Origin: Labrys sp. KNU-23
GTDB lineage: Bacteria; Pseudomonadota; Alphaproteobacteria; Rhizobiales; Labraceae
Assembly: GCF_008330945.1 (NCBI RefSeq)
Contig: NZ_CP043488.1
Span: forward strand, 1,834,501 to 1,898,500
Reading direction: 5' to 3'
Length of the DNA: 64,000 nt
Positions 8,626 to 17,122 of this stretch are shown in pieces (position 1 is the stretch's first letter; each line of letters opens with the position of its first letter). Made by a program: the position numbers and the translations under genes. Below the pieces are notes generated by a model, which searched no databases, was not told the DNA's origin, and saw nothing but the letters and a program-made list of their open reading frames with translations.

Positions 8626-9510
8626 TCACGCCGGCAGGTGCTCCATCACGACCCTGGCCACCGCGGCCAGGGCGGCATTGCGGCGGTCCGCTGGCGCAGT
8701 CGTGCCGGTCAGATAGGCGACAAGGAGAAGGGGTGGACGATCAGGCGGCCAGGCAATGGCGACGTCATTGGTCGAACCGCGCTCGCCGGTTCCCGTCTTG
8801 TCGCCGACTTCCCATCCATCAGGCAGCCCGGCACGCAGCCGGCTGCCACCGGTTCTGTTGGCTTTCAGCCAGGCATTGAGCTGATGGCGCGAGGATGGCG
8901 ACAGCGCATCTGCGACCAACAGGACTTTGAGATCCGCCAGCATGGCAGCCGGACTGGTGGTATCGCGCAGATCTCCCGGCAGCGATTCGTTGAGGTCCAG
9001 TTCCCAGCGGTCGAGACGGCTGACAGAATCACCGATCGAACGCAGATAGCGGGTCAGCCCGGCCGGGCCGTCGACGGCCTCCAGCAGGAGATTGCCGGCC
9101 AGATTGTCGCTCAGCGTGATCGCTGCCTCGCAAAGCTCCGCCAAGCTCAGCTGTCCGCCGGCATGCCTGGCTGTTGTCGGCGAATTGGGCAGCAGCCTGG
9201 CGGCCTCGATCGAAACCATACGGGAGAGTTGCTCGCGTCCCTGGTCGACCTGGGCGAGCACAGCGGCGGCGACCAATAGCTTGAAGGTGCTGCAGAGCGG
9301 AAAAAGCTCATCGGGCCGATAGGCCAGCCTCGTATTCGATTTGAGATCGAGGGCCGCCACGCCCAGGCGTCCTCCCACCTCGCCTTCGATCCGCCCGATT
9401 GCCGCTGCGAAATCCGCCGAGGCCGGGGATCCGGCCGATGAAAACGCGCTGCCCAACGGTAGCAGAAATAAGGCCGCACCCGCTCCAACCATGAAATTCC
9501 GTCTGGTCAT
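8626..9510 (-). CDS. bla: Class A beta-lactamase, Tat-type leader
   Basis: A 294-residue serine beta-lactamase. All class A motifs are present: S74-T-F-K77, S134-D-N136, omega-loop R-W-E170-L-D-L-N-E and K238-T-G. Cys73 precedes the nucleophile as in carbapenemase-like enzymes, but the partner Cys (Ambler 238) is a Gly here, so that disulfide is absent. The leader M-T-R-R-N-F-M-V-G with a hydrophobic core suggests Tat export to the periplasm. The start at 9510 has AAGGAG six bases upstream. It is divergent from ampR across 98 bases, the classical inducible bla arrangement. The substrate spectrum cannot be read from sequence. Confidence 0.93.
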   Translation of the reverse strand: MTRRNFMVGAGAALFLLPLGSAFSSAGSPASADFAAAIGRIEGEVGGRLGVAALDLKSNTRLAYRPDELFPLCSTFKLLVAAAVLAQVDQGREQLSRMVSIEAARLLPNSPTTARHAGGQLSLAELCEAAITLSDNLAGNLLLEAVDGPAGLTRYLRSIGDSVSRLDRWELDLNESLPGDLRDTTSPAAMLADLKVLLVADALSPSSRHQLNAWLKANRTGGSRLRAGLPDGWEVGDKTGTGERGSTNDVAIAWPPDRPPLLLVAYLTGTTAPADRRNAALAAVARVVMEHLPA

Positions 9511-9608
9511 GCCAACTCCTTGCAACGTCCAATGGCAGGATGGCCGTGGTTTGAGCGGGCGACAAACGATGATAAATCGCCTCAGACCTGAGAAAAATTT
9601 GGGGATCC
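9511..9608. promoter_or_regulatory. bla-ampR divergent promoter region
   Basis: The 98 bases shared by bla and ampR contain an A/T tract (agaaaaattt, 9591-9600) in otherwise mixed sequence, comparable to the AT core of AmpR-binding sites in enterobacterial ampC-ampR regions. The region very likely holds both promoters and the AmpR operator; exact positions are inferred. Confidence 0.5.
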
Positions 9609-10496
9609 ATGATCCGCTCGCATCTTCCTCTCAATGCCCTGCGCGCCTTCGAGGCCGCGGCACGCCATCTCAGCTTCACCGGCGCCGGGCTGGAATTGCG
9701 GGTGACCCAGACCGCCGTGAGCCACCAGGTGAAGAATCTGGAGGAGATCCTGGGCGTACGCCTGTTTCGCCGCCTGCCGCGTGGCCTTGCCCTCACCGAG
9801 GAGGGCCAGGCCCTCGTCCCGGTCCTCAACGAGGCCTTCGGGCGGATCGGCGCCACGCTGGACCGCTTCGAGAAAGGTCATTTCCGCGAGGTGGTGACGG
9901 TCGGTGCGGTCGGCACCTTTGCGGCCGGCTGGCTGCTGCCGCGCCTGCGTTCCTTTCGCGAGGCGCACCCGTTCATCGATCTGCGCATCCTGACCAACAA
10001 CAACCGGATCAACCTGGCCGGAGACGGCCTCGACTATGCCATCCGCTTCGGTGATGGCTTGTGGCATGGCACCGAGGCGACGCTGCTCATGCCCGCGCCC
10101 CTTTCGCCCGTCTGTGCGCCGGCTGCGGCCGAACGGCTGCGCCAGCCGGCCGATCTCGCCGGTGAAGTGCTGCTGCGTTCCTATCGCGAGGATGAGTGGC
10201 AGCTATGGTTCGCCGCCGCGCGGACGACCGGCCCGGCAACCCATGCCGTCGTCTTCGATTCCTCGGTCACCATGGCCGAGGCGATCGCACAGGGCATCGG
10301 AATCGGCCTGCTGCCGACGACGATGTTCTCGAGTGCCTTGGCCAGCGGCCGGCTGGTACGCCCCTTCGAGATCGAAGTCCACGCCGGTTCATACTGGCTG
10401 ACCCATCTCAAATCACGCCAGCCTTCGCCCGCGATGCTCGCTTTCCGAGCCTGGCTCCTGGCAGGCTGTCAAACGCAAACGGCCTTGCCGGCGTGA
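9609..10496 (+). CDS. ampR: AmpR-type LysR regulator of beta-lactamase
   Basis: A 295-residue LTTR that matches Citrobacter AmpR along its length: N-terminal HTH M-I-R-S-H-L-P-L-N-A-L-R-A-F-E-A-A-A-R-H, then 'VGTFAAGWLLPRL', 'TNNNRINLAGDGLDYAIRFG', 'LRSYREDEW', 'VFDSSVTMAEA' and 'GSYWLTHLKSR'. AmpR senses muropeptides from cell-wall recycling and activates the divergent beta-lactamase gene. Here the target is a class A rather than class C gene, as in several alpha- and gammaproteobacteria. It converges on a NylB-like hydrolase 38 bases away. Confidence 0.92.
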   Translation: MIRSHLPLNALRAFEAAARHLSFTGAGLELRVTQTAVSHQVKNLEEILGVRLFRRLPRGLALTEEGQALVPVLNEAFGRIGATLDRFEKGHFREVVTVGAVGTFAAGWLLPRLRSFREAHPFIDLRILTNNNRINLAGDGLDYAIRFGDGLWHGTEATLLMPAPLSPVCAPAAAERLRQPADLAGEVLLRSYREDEWQLWFAAARTTGPATHAVVFDSSVTMAEAIAQGIGIGLLPTTMFSSALASGRLVRPFEIEVHAGSYWLTHLKSRQPSPAMLAFRAWLLAGCQTQTALPA

Positions 10497-10534
10497 CCTC
10501 GAGGCGCCGCCAGTGCGCCACCAGCTCCTCTCGC

Positions 10535-11728
10535 CTACGCCAAGGCGTCCCGAATTGCCCGGACCGCGGCTAGGCTGGCGCGCGTCCGCGGCGCGTGCAG
10601 GAATTCCGGCCAGCTCGACAGCACCACCGCCGCGAATTCGCCGACCGGGTCGATATAGATCAACTGCCCGAATACGCCGCGTGCCATATAGGCGCCGCGC
10701 TCGACATCCTCGATCCAGAACTGGTTGCGATAGGCGCCTCGAGGAAGAATGTCGCGATAGACGCCCTGGAAGAGATCGGGCCGGGCAGCAAAGCGCGTAT
10801 CCTCGAGCCAGGCGGAAGGCAGGAGACGCCGGCCGGCGATCTCCCCACCGCCGAGATGGAGCAAAGCGAAGCGGGCATAATCCCGCAAGGTGGCATTGAA
10901 ACCGCCGTCAGCCAGGCCATAGCCAGCGGAATCGACGGTGAAATAGGCATCCTCCTCGGCACCCATCGGCGCCCAGAGCTCCCGGCTCACCAGTTCGGGC
11001 AGCTTGAGGCCGGACGCGCTCTGCAGGATGAAGGCCAGCACATCCGTCTCGACCGAGCGGTAGTTGAATATGGCACCATGGACATTTTGACTGGCCTGGA
11101 GCTGCAGGATCAGCTCCCAGACATGAGCAGGCCAGCTCGGGTCTTTGCGGGCCTTCCAGCCGCTGGCCACGTCCATCTTGGCAATGTGCGAATCGAGCGC
11201 CGTATAGGTTTCGTCAAACACGACGCCGGTCGTCATGTCGAGCACTTGCTGCACGGTGGCACCACGATAGGCCGTGGCCTCCAGCTCCGGCAGATAATAG
11301 GTGACAGGCGCAGCCGGATCGACCACGCCTCGCCCGATCAGGATGCCGGCCACCGTGGCAACCACGGATTTGGCGACCGATTGCGACAGATGCTGGCTAT
11401 GGCCGGTCATGCCGTTGAAATAGCGTTCTGCCACGACCTTACCGCGATGCAGCACCAGGAAACCGTCGGCATAATTCGCTTCGAAGAAGCTTCCGACCGT
11501 CGCCGGCTGGCCGTCGCTCTCGAAAGCGACCCCATCCACGTCCTGCAGGGCAACCGGCAGCGGAGTTGCCGGGCCGGGCCCACGCCAGACCTGCGCCGTT
11601 GGCACCAGCTCCCGCACATGCTGGAAAGACCAGCGGTTCCACGGAGCACGATCCCAGTCCTCACGCGGGATGGAGGCGGCGCCGAGAAAAGTCGGTTCCT
11701 GGAGTTCCAGCGGGCGGCTGTCATACAT
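10535..11728 (-). CDS. Serine hydrolase of the class C beta-lactamase / NylB-like family
   Basis: A 397-residue protein with the S-x-x-K nucleophile S117-V-A-K120 in 'LSQSVAKSVVATVAGIL' and a general-base Tyr223 in F-N-Y-R-S, as in 6-aminohexanoate-dimer hydrolase (NylB) and esterase VIII relatives. 'TYYLPELEATAYRGATV' and 'GGFNATLRDYARFALLHLG' are family-typical. There is no signal peptide, so it is likely cytoplasmic. Start ATG 11728 has AGGAAG upstream. Despite lying next to ampR/bla it converges on ampR, so co-regulation is not implied. The natural substrate is unknown. Confidence 0.85.
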   Translation of the reverse strand: MYDSRPLELQEPTFLGAASIPREDWDRAPWNRWSFQHVRELVPTAQVWRGPGPATPLPVALQDVDGVAFESDGQPATVGSFFEANYADGFLVLHRGKVVAERYFNGMTGHSQHLSQSVAKSVVATVAGILIGRGVVDPAAPVTYYLPELEATAYRGATVQQVLDMTTGVVFDETYTALDSHIAKMDVASGWKARKDPSWPAHVWELILQLQASQNVHGAIFNYRSVETDVLAFILQSASGLKLPELVSRELWAPMGAEEDAYFTVDSAGYGLADGGFNATLRDYARFALLHLGGGEIAGRRLLPSAWLEDTRFAARPDLFQGVYRDILPRGAYRNQFWIEDVERGAYMARGVFGQLIYIDPVGEFAAVVLSSWPEFLHAPRTRASLAAVRAIRDALA

Positions 11729-11793
11729 TCTTTGCGTCTTCCTTTCGGCTGTCGGGGGCAAGATGGCCGCAAGACCTGTTCGATCCCGCATCC

Positions 11794-11994
11794 CTATTCG
11801 ATAATTCTTGCCTCCTCGGCCAACATGATAGGGAAACCATCGCGAATGGGATAGGCGAGCTTGGCGGCGCGCGAGATCAGCTCCTGCTTTTCCGCATCAT
11901 ATTCCAGCGTCGTCTTGGTGAGAGGGCAGACCAAAAGCTCCAAAAGCTTCGGGTCGGTCAGGGGCGGCGGGCGATGCGGTGTCGGCGTGGCCAT
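11794..11994 (-). CDS. Trm112/UPF0434 family small zinc-ribbon-like protein
   Basis: A 66-residue protein with '[20 protein letters not shown]', '[20 protein letters not shown]' and a terminal 'EEARII', which matches the bacterial YcaR/Trm112-like family. Only one Cys of the zinc-binding set is present, as in many alphaproteobacterial members. It lies 12 bases after the LON-domain gene, so the two are co-transcribed. Function in bacteria is poorly defined; a role as partner of methyltransferases is by analogy only. Confidence 0.85.
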   Translation of the reverse strand: MATPTPHRPPPLTDPKLLELLVCPLTKTTLEYDAEKQELISRAAKLAYPIRDGFPIMLAEEARIIE

Positions 11995-12006
11995 CGGCGC
12001 TCATTC

Positions 12007-12666
12007 TCACTGCAACGGCGTGTCGGAGCCGTCGCCGCTCTTGGCCAATTCGATCTGGGTAATGGCGATCAGGATCTCGGCACGCTCGCGCAGGCACGAG
12101 GCCTCGAGCAATGCCTGCTTCTCGCGCCGCCCGAACGGGCTCATCATCGACAGCGCATTGACCAGCGCCTCGTTGGAGGCCTCGTGGATGTCGTTCCAGT
12201 CGACCTGGAAGCGATTGACGGAGAGATAGGCGCGCAGCGTGTCGATCAGGCTCTTGCGATCGACCTCCTCCTCGCCCGCACGCGGCGTGAAATCGACGGA
12301 GAAGGGTTCGGCCGTGATGCGGCATTGCCGATAGGCTGTCGCCACCGTTTCTTCCGACAGGACCTTGAAGCGCGAAATACCGGTGAGCTGGATGAGGTAG
12401 CGCCCGTCACCCGTCTCGGCGAATTGGGTGAGGCGCCCGACGCAGCCGACCTGGAACAGGCGCGGCATGGTCTCGTTCTCCTGATCCTCGGGCTGAATCA
12501 TGCCGATCAGGCGCGGCCCCTTCAGCACATCGTCGATCATGGCGAGGTAACGCGGCTCGAAGATGTTCAGCGGCAGCTGCCCCCGTGGCAGCAACAGTGC
12601 GCCTGCCAGGGGAAAGACCGGAATGACGGGAGGCAGATCCGCCTCCGTCTTGAACAAGGGATGCAT
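12007..12666 (-). CDS. LON N-terminal (substrate-binding) domain protein
   Basis: A 219-residue protein consisting of the LON-SB domain without AAA or protease parts: 'LPPVIPVFPLAGALLLPRGQ', 'LNIFEPRYLAMIDD', 'VGCVGRLTQFAETGDGRYLI' and 'LTGISRFKV'. Length fits the stand-alone family. It forms an operon with the Trm112-like gene and sits downstream of a thioredoxin-TPR gene, an order seen repeatedly in Hyphomicrobiales. Probably a cytoplasmic protein-quality-control accessory; no direct function is known. Confidence 0.88.
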   Translation of the reverse strand: MHPLFKTEADLPPVIPVFPLAGALLLPRGQLPLNIFEPRYLAMIDDVLKGPRLIGMIQPEDQENETMPRLFQVGCVGRLTQFAETGDGRYLIQLTGISRFKVLSEETVATAYRQCRITAEPFSVDFTPRAGEEEVDRKSLIDTLRAYLSVNRFQVDWNDIHEASNEALVNALSMMSPFGRREKQALLEASCLRERAEILIAITQIELAKSGDGSDTPLQ

Positions 12667-12689
12667 CGGCTGCCATTCCTCAAACGACC

Positions 12690-12790
12690 AAAAGCGCCTT
12701 GCGATGTAACGGAACCACCGAGAATCGCAAAAACGCGTCGAGACAAAGCATTAGAACAAACGAGCGTTCACGCTTGAACGCCTTTTGCTC
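12690..12790. repeat. Mosaic palindromic intergenic repeat, copy A
   Basis: Two modules: an inverted repeat around TTGCGAT...ATCGCAA followed by ACGCG, then a second hairpin GAGCGTTCACGCTTGAACGC ending in TTTGCTC. The same modular sequence recurs at 27521, 30938, 32006, 40145 and 60107. This copy lies between the thioredoxin gene and the LON-domain gene. Confidence 0.75.
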
Positions 12791-12854
12791 AGGAGGCCGC
12801 GACTGCGCTCCCCCGTACAACATCTTACGGCCTGCTGGCGGCACGCGTCACTAT

Positions 12855-13748
12855 TTATGAGAACAGGATCGACGAAAGCCGGCGACGGCCATAGATGGTG
12901 CTCTCATCCATCGGACCCCAAGCCTCGAAGAACTGCACGAGCTGTTTGCGTGCACCGTCATCGTTCCATTTGCGGTCGCGCCGGGCGATGTCGAGCAGTT
13001 GGTCGACGGCGTCTTCACGCCGATTGGCGGCAGCCAAAGCCAGGGCATAGTCGAACTTGGCCTGAAAATTCTTCGGATCGGCCTCCACCTGCCGGGCCAG
13101 CCCCTGCAGGTCTCCGACATCGCTCGCCTGTTCGGCCAGTTCCAACGCAGCCCGGGCGCTGGCGATGAGAGGATCGTTCTCCTTGCCCTTGGGGGTAAGT
13201 GAAAGCGTGGCCTTGGCCTGTTCCAGCTCCCCCGCGGCAAGCGCGCAGCGCGCCAAACCGGCGATTGCCTTCAGATTCTCGGCATCCTGTTCGAAAATCT
13301 GGGCAAAGAGCTGGGCCGCCGCCGCGCCCTCGCCCTCGTTCAGCAAGGCCTCGGCCTCGGCCAGGGCAGCTTCCGTGTCCGGATCGCCACCGGGGCCGGC
13401 AATCTTCGCAATGAATTCCTTGATCTGGCTTTCGGGGATAGCGCCCATGAAGCCATCGACAGGCTGGCCCTTGGAGAAGGCAAAGACGGCGGGAATCGAC
13501 TGCACCCCCAATTGCCCGGCGATTTGCGGATATTTGTCGATATCCATCTTCACCAGTTTGACCTTGCCCTTGGCCGCAAGCACCGTCTTCTCGAGAATGG
13601 GCCCCAATTGCTTGCACGGACCGCACCATTCGGCCCAGAAATCGACCAGCACCGGCTGATTCATCGATTCCTGAATCACGTCGGCCATGAAGGTCTGGGT
13701 GGTGGTATCCTTGATCAGACCGTTGGTTCCGGCAGCGTCGTTGCTCAT
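12855..13748 (-). CDS. Thioredoxin-TPR protein, CnoX/YbbN-like
   Basis: A 297-residue fusion of an N-terminal thioredoxin domain with active site W41-C42-G-P-C45-K and a C-terminal TPR-like helical region from about residue 125 ('GEGAAAAQLFAQIFEQDAEN', 'NFQAKFDYALALAAANRRED'). CnoX proteins hold unfolded clients and protect cysteines. An intact CxxC is retained here, unlike the SxxC form in E. coli. The second ATG (13748) is preferred because AGG lies five bases upstream; the ATG at 13751 is the alternative. Cytoplasmic. Confidence 0.88.
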   Translation of the reverse strand: MSNDAAGTNGLIKDTTTQTFMADVIQESMNQPVLVDFWAEWCGPCKQLGPILEKTVLAAKGKVKLVKMDIDKYPQIAGQLGVQSIPAVFAFSKGQPVDGFMGAIPESQIKEFIAKIAGPGGDPDTEAALAEAEALLNEGEGAAAAQLFAQIFEQDAENLKAIAGLARCALAAGELEQAKATLSLTPKGKENDPLIASARAALELAEQASDVGDLQGLARQVEADPKNFQAKFDYALALAAANRREDAVDQLLDIARRDRKWNDDGARKQLVQFFEAWGPMDESTIYGRRRLSSILFS

Positions 13749-14499
13749 CATTCCTACCCGCTTGGAAAGCTTCGTCCGCGGTTAGATGGGGGCAAATCGC
13801 CGCGAAGGCAACCGTCACGCATGTCATTGCCGTACGAAACAATAGATTTCATCTTGCTTGTTGCGAGAATGGAACGAATGGAACTCCATACCTATTTTTC
13901 GTCACGGAACCCCGAAAGAGGTAACAGCGGTAGTCAACCACCAGAAAAATAGCTGCATGACATATCGATGAGCACCCCTTCTGCCTTGTATAGAAAGAAA
14001 CCATATTTGCCTATACCTGCTGGACTGACAGGATGTTTTTGAAGATTAAAGTTTCTTCATCGTATTCGGAAGCTCCACTCAAATCACGGCGAATTCACGC
14101 CATTCTCAATATAACTTGCCTACACGAACCGGGAAGGCAGAAATTGCCTTATGCCTCAATATGATACCTTTTTTGGTTGACGATAGGGAAGGTCCCTTTC
14201 GGATTAATCCCAAAAGACTTTCGCGAATAGTCGTTTCTGTGAGATAAATGGCACATCGCGATAATCAATATTCTGGCATCCTATTATTCGTGAATCGTTT
14301 TACTTTTCGGGCTCCACAGCGAAGAAATTCGCGGTGGTCGATGAAGGTGGCTGGGCATGACACAGACCGTTCGGGCTCGTTGCGCAGAACAGCCACACAA
14401 GTGTAACGGCCCACACCCTAACGACGTATTAGGGTGAAAGCCCAATTCACAAGAAGACTTGCAGAGGAAGTAACGCCAGAACTTTCAAGAGGCCAAATC
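13749..14499. other. Gene-free, AT-richer interval before the LuxR regulator
   Basis: About 750 bases with no coding frame I can support. Base composition is clearly more AT-rich than the neighbours (for example around 13960-14300). It should contain the promoter of the thioredoxin gene on the left and that of the LuxR-type gene on the right, and it holds the inverted repeat at 14414-14436. Confidence 0.6.
14414..14436. promoter_or_regulatory. Perfect dyad upstream of the LuxR-type gene
   Basis: CACCCTAA-N7-TTAGGGTG, eight-base perfect arms centred about 75 bases before the regulator's ATG. It may be an autoregulatory operator or a leader hairpin. Confidence 0.45.
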
Positions 14500-15324
14500 A
14501 TGAGTCACCACGTCACCTGCAATGACATGCTGGATTGCCATGATCATAGACAAACAGAACCAAGCGCTCTGCCTGTTGCAGATCGCAAAGTTGTCCTGCT
14601 GATCGAGAGCCGTCCCCTGCTGGGCGAGATCTTTTCACATGCCCTCAAAGAAGCTGCCGACGATATCGACGTCCGCATCATGGGCGCCCCTGGAGAAGGG
14701 GGTACGCAAGCCTCGCTCGCCATACTGAGCCTGGTACAGCGCAGCACCGATCCGCTCTTCATCGCCTTCGTCATCCAGCAATTGCAAGCCCGCATCGGCA
14801 AGCTGCCCCTGCTGGTGGTCACCGACAACAGCGATCCTTCGATCGGCAGATTGATGGATGAGGCCGGCGTCCATAGCTGGATTACAGCGTCAATGGGCTT
14901 CAATGCCATGGTAAGCGCAATCCGGCAGGTCCTGTCGCTGCCGTCACATCAGGATACGGCTGCTCAACCTGCTTCCTATTCGAGCGGAACGGCCGTATTG
15001 GCTCAACCGCTATCGAGCACGCCCAAGCCGCAGCCCGAGCGTCGCCTGCGTTCCGAAATCCATCTCAACCTAACCGACCGCGAGATGGACGTCCTCAGCC
15101 TGCTCCAGAAGGGCAAGCAGAACAAGATCATTGCGCACGCCCTCAACATTTCCGAGAGCACCGCAAAGGTCCATATCCGCAATATCATGCGCAAATTCCA
15201 CCTGCGCAACCGGACTGAAGTGGCCCTGATGTGCGGGAGCCAGATGCGCGCGCCCGGCACCACCATGATGATCGGGCCAGACTACGAGGACAGCCAGATG
15301 GCCGTTCCGGCCATCGCCTACTGA
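14500..15324 (+). CDS. LuxR/NarL-type regulator with a degenerate receiver
   Basis: A 274-residue protein. The C-terminal GerE/LuxR HTH is clear: 'LTDREMDVLSLLQKGKQNK', 'ISESTAKVHIRNIMRKFHL' and 'NRTEVAL'. The N-terminal part (about 25-145) has receiver-like pattern ('KVVLLIESRPLLGEIF') but the usual phospho-acceptor Asp is missing: the equivalent strand reads L-A-I-L-S-L. Control is therefore unlikely to be by standard phosphorylation. Start ATG 14500 has AAGAGG seven bases upstream. It immediately precedes five same-strand Asn/Gly-repeat genes and is the best candidate for their regulator; that link is inference. Confidence 0.82.
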   Translation: MSHHVTCNDMLDCHDHRQTEPSALPVADRKVVLLIESRPLLGEIFSHALKEAADDIDVRIMGAPGEGGTQASLAILSLVQRSTDPLFIAFVIQQLQARIGKLPLLVVTDNSDPSIGRLMDEAGVHSWITASMGFNAMVSAIRQVLSLPSHQDTAAQPASYSSGTAVLAQPLSSTPKPQPERRLRSEIHLNLTDREMDVLSLLQKGKQNKIIAHALNISESTAKVHIRNIMRKFHLRNRTEVALMCGSQMRAPGTTMMIGPDYEDSQMAVPAIAY

Positions 15325-15665
15325 CGACCACGAAGAAGACGTCCGATGGACCTGGCTGGGTGTGTTGGGGAACTCTGATCCAGCCGTTCCACACCTTGAA
15401 TATCTTCCCTCTTGAACAATCCGGGGCCTGTGAGGCTGCATGACACGCATTCGCGTCGTCACGCGGCAATATTTGGCGTGCCTAAATTGTTTTTTAGTAT
15501 ATCGCTGCTGATTTAATACCCCTTTGTACTAATTCCAATAGACAAGTTTCTCTACACTGAAAAATCAATAAGCTTAAAACTGTAATCACCGCGGGCTTAA
15601 AGCAAACGCTTCTGCTGATTACAGCCATAAGCACCTCACAAGACAGACTGAGTGGAGAGACAATT
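15325..15665. other. Leader/promoter interval before the first Asn/Gly-repeat gene
   Basis: About 340 bases, AT-rich from about 15480, with no supported coding frame. It presumably carries the promoter of the repeat-protein cluster. Confidence 0.5.
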
Positions 15666-16121
15666 ATGAAATCGCTTCTCATCGCATCCGCCCTGATCCT
15701 GAGCGTCTCCAGCGCCGCGATGGCCTTCAGCGTCGGCAGTGGCAACGGAAACGGCAATGGCAACGTCGGCTTCGGCAACGGAAACGGCAACGGCAACGCC
15801 AATACCGGCGCCTTCAATGGCAATGGCAACGGCAACGGCAACTGGGGCGCCCTCAACGGCAACGGCAACGGAAACGGCAATGCCGGCGCCGTCAACGGCA
15901 ACGGCAACGGCAACGGCAACGTCGGCATCGGCAACGGCAACGTGAACGGCAACGGCAACGTCGGCCTCGGCAACGGCAACCTGAACGGCAACCACAACTT
16001 CGGCTTCGGCAACGGCAACGTGAACGGCAATGCCAACTATGGCATCGGCAACGGCAACCTGAACGGCAATGCCAACTGGGGCGCCTTCAGCGGCAACGGC
16101 AACGGCAACGGCAACCAGTGA
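15666..16121 (+). CDS. Secreted Asn/Gly 13-residue-repeat protein 1
   Basis: A 151-residue protein. Residues 1-20 form a Sec signal peptide (M-K-S-L-L-I-A-S-A-L-I-L-S-V-S-S-A-A-M-A). From residue 25 the whole mature chain is nine exact 13-residue units plus a 10-residue remnant, consensus N-G-N-x-N-G-N-x-N-x-G-x-x; position 10 is often aromatic or small (W, Y, F, V, T) and position 12 hydrophobic (F, I, L, A). There are no Cys or charged residues in the repeats. GGAGAG lies upstream of the ATG. I recognise no described family. A stacked beta-solenoid or amyloid-like fibre is plausible but inferred. Confidence 0.85.
   Translation: MKSLLIASALILSVSSAAMAFSVGSGNGNGNGNVGFGNGNGNGNANTGAFNGNGNGNGNWGALNGNGNGNGNAGAVNGNGNGNGNVGIGNGNVNGNGNVGLGNGNLNGNHNFGFGNGNVNGNANYGIGNGNLNGNANWGAFSGNGNGNGNQ
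15738..16118 (+). repeat. 39-bp tandem repeat coding the 13-residue units of repeat protein 1
   Basis: Nine 39-bp units (15738-16088) plus a partial unit, built largely from GGCAAC/GGCAAT hexamers, so gain or loss of hexamers or whole units keeps the reading frame. Confidence 0.85.
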
Positions 16122-16487
16122 GCCCTGCCTGCTCTCGGGAGCTGGCCGCCCTCCCTACCGGCATTGCCAGCTCCCTCTTCCTGACGTTCAGCGTTCGCTC
16201 TTGAACTCTGAAATCTGGATGCGGCCTCCTCTTCCCTCCCTGCTCCGGCGTAGCGTCCTACGGACGGCCGATGGGAGAGGACGCCACATCCGAGGCCGGA
16301 TCGGCCAGGCCATCGGCGGCTTCCTCCTTCAGGACGAACCGCCCCCGAGCGTCCCGAGCGTGCAGGTCCAGTCGCAATTGCATCTTGGACGGGCCGCGGC
16401 AGCGACAGACCGCACCGCCCGATCAATGGACATGCCTTCCCCTCTCCGGGCCAGGCTGTTTTTCCAGTCGCAAGAAAGGACAGTATT
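16122..16487. other. Intergenic interval between repeat genes 1 and 2
   Basis: 366 bases of GC-rich non-repeat sequence with no supported coding frame. It is long enough to hold a separate promoter for the second repeat gene. Confidence 0.5.
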
Positions 16488-17078
16488 ATGCGCACCCTCC
16501 TCACGCGGCTGCTGCTGAGTGCAGCACTGGTCTGCACCCCGGTTCTCAGCGCCTATGCGGGATTCGGAAACGGCAACGGCAATGGCAACGGCAACACCGG
16601 AACCGGCAACGGAAACGGCAACGGAAACGGCAATTCCGGCACCAATAACGGCAACGGAAACGGCAACAACAACACCGGAACCGGCAATGGCAACATGAAC
16701 GGCAACGGCAATACCGGAACCGGTAATGGCAACATGAACGGTAACGGCAATACCGGCACCGGCAACGGCAACATGAACGGTAACGGCAACAACGGCACCG
16801 ATAACGGCAACTATAACGGCAACGGCAATACCGGAACTGCCAACGGCAACATGAACGGCAACTTCAACACCGGCACGCTGAACGGCAATTACAACGGCAA
16901 CTTCAACAGCGGCGTCGGCAACGGCAACATGAACGGCAACGGCAATTACGGCATGGGTGATCCCAATGACCCGGATCCGCCCGCCGGCGTGACAGTCACG
17001 GCAACCAGCGTATCGCCAAAGAATCTGGCCGCGCCCTCAAGCTGCAATATCCAGAACATGGGCTGCACCGCGCGGTGA
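16488..17078 (+). CDS. Secreted Asn/Gly 13-residue-repeat protein 2 with C-terminal Cys tail
   Basis: A 196-residue protein. Signal peptide residues 1-24 end A-Y-A, then G-F-G. Residues 28-157 are exactly ten tandem 13-residue units, such as N-G-N-M-N-G-N-G-N-T-G-T-G, with no indels. The tail (158-196) is a different sequence: acidic and Pro-rich at first (D-P-N-D-P-D-P-P) and ending with two Cys (S-S-C-N-I-Q-N-M-G-C), perhaps a disulfide cap or attachment point. The SD is AGAAAGGA. Its signal-peptide length and mature start are identical to repeat protein 3, so the two are recent paralogues. Function unknown; probably an exported structural protein. Confidence 0.85.
   Translation: MRTLLTRLLLSAALVCTPVLSAYAGFGNGNGNGNGNTGTGNGNGNGNGNSGTNNGNGNGNNNTGTGNGNMNGNGNTGTGNGNMNGNGNTGTGNGNMNGNGNNGTDNGNYNGNGNTGTANGNMNGNFNTGTLNGNYNGNFNSGVGNGNMNGNGNYGMGDPNDPDPPAGVTVTATSVSPKNLAAPSSCNIQNMGCTAR
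16569..16958 (+). repeat. Ten 39-bp tandem units in repeat gene 2
   Basis: Ten uninterrupted in-frame 39-bp units. Central units (about 16686-16802) are nearly identical in DNA, which suggests recent duplication. Confidence 0.85.
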
Positions 17079-17092
17079 GCCGAAGGCTGAGA

Positions 17093-17122
17093 GGCGTGCC
17101 TTCCTCGAGCGAAAGGCACGCC
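17093..17122 (+). terminator. Hairpin after repeat gene 2
   Basis: GGCGTGCCTT / AAGGCACGCC, ten-base perfect arms with a 10-base loop, 15 bases after the stop. There is no T tract, so intrinsic termination is uncertain. Confidence 0.5.

Noticed and set aside
13749..14433. Possible small gene in the AT-rich interval before the LuxR regulator
   Set aside because: Frames are short, without SD or homology-like pattern.
15494..16036. Minus-strand frames coding Leu-Pro repeats opposite the Asn/Gly genes (also near 16553-16810 and 17362-17559)
   Set aside because: They are the antisense reading of the GGCAAC repeats; there is no SD and no independent evidence of coding.
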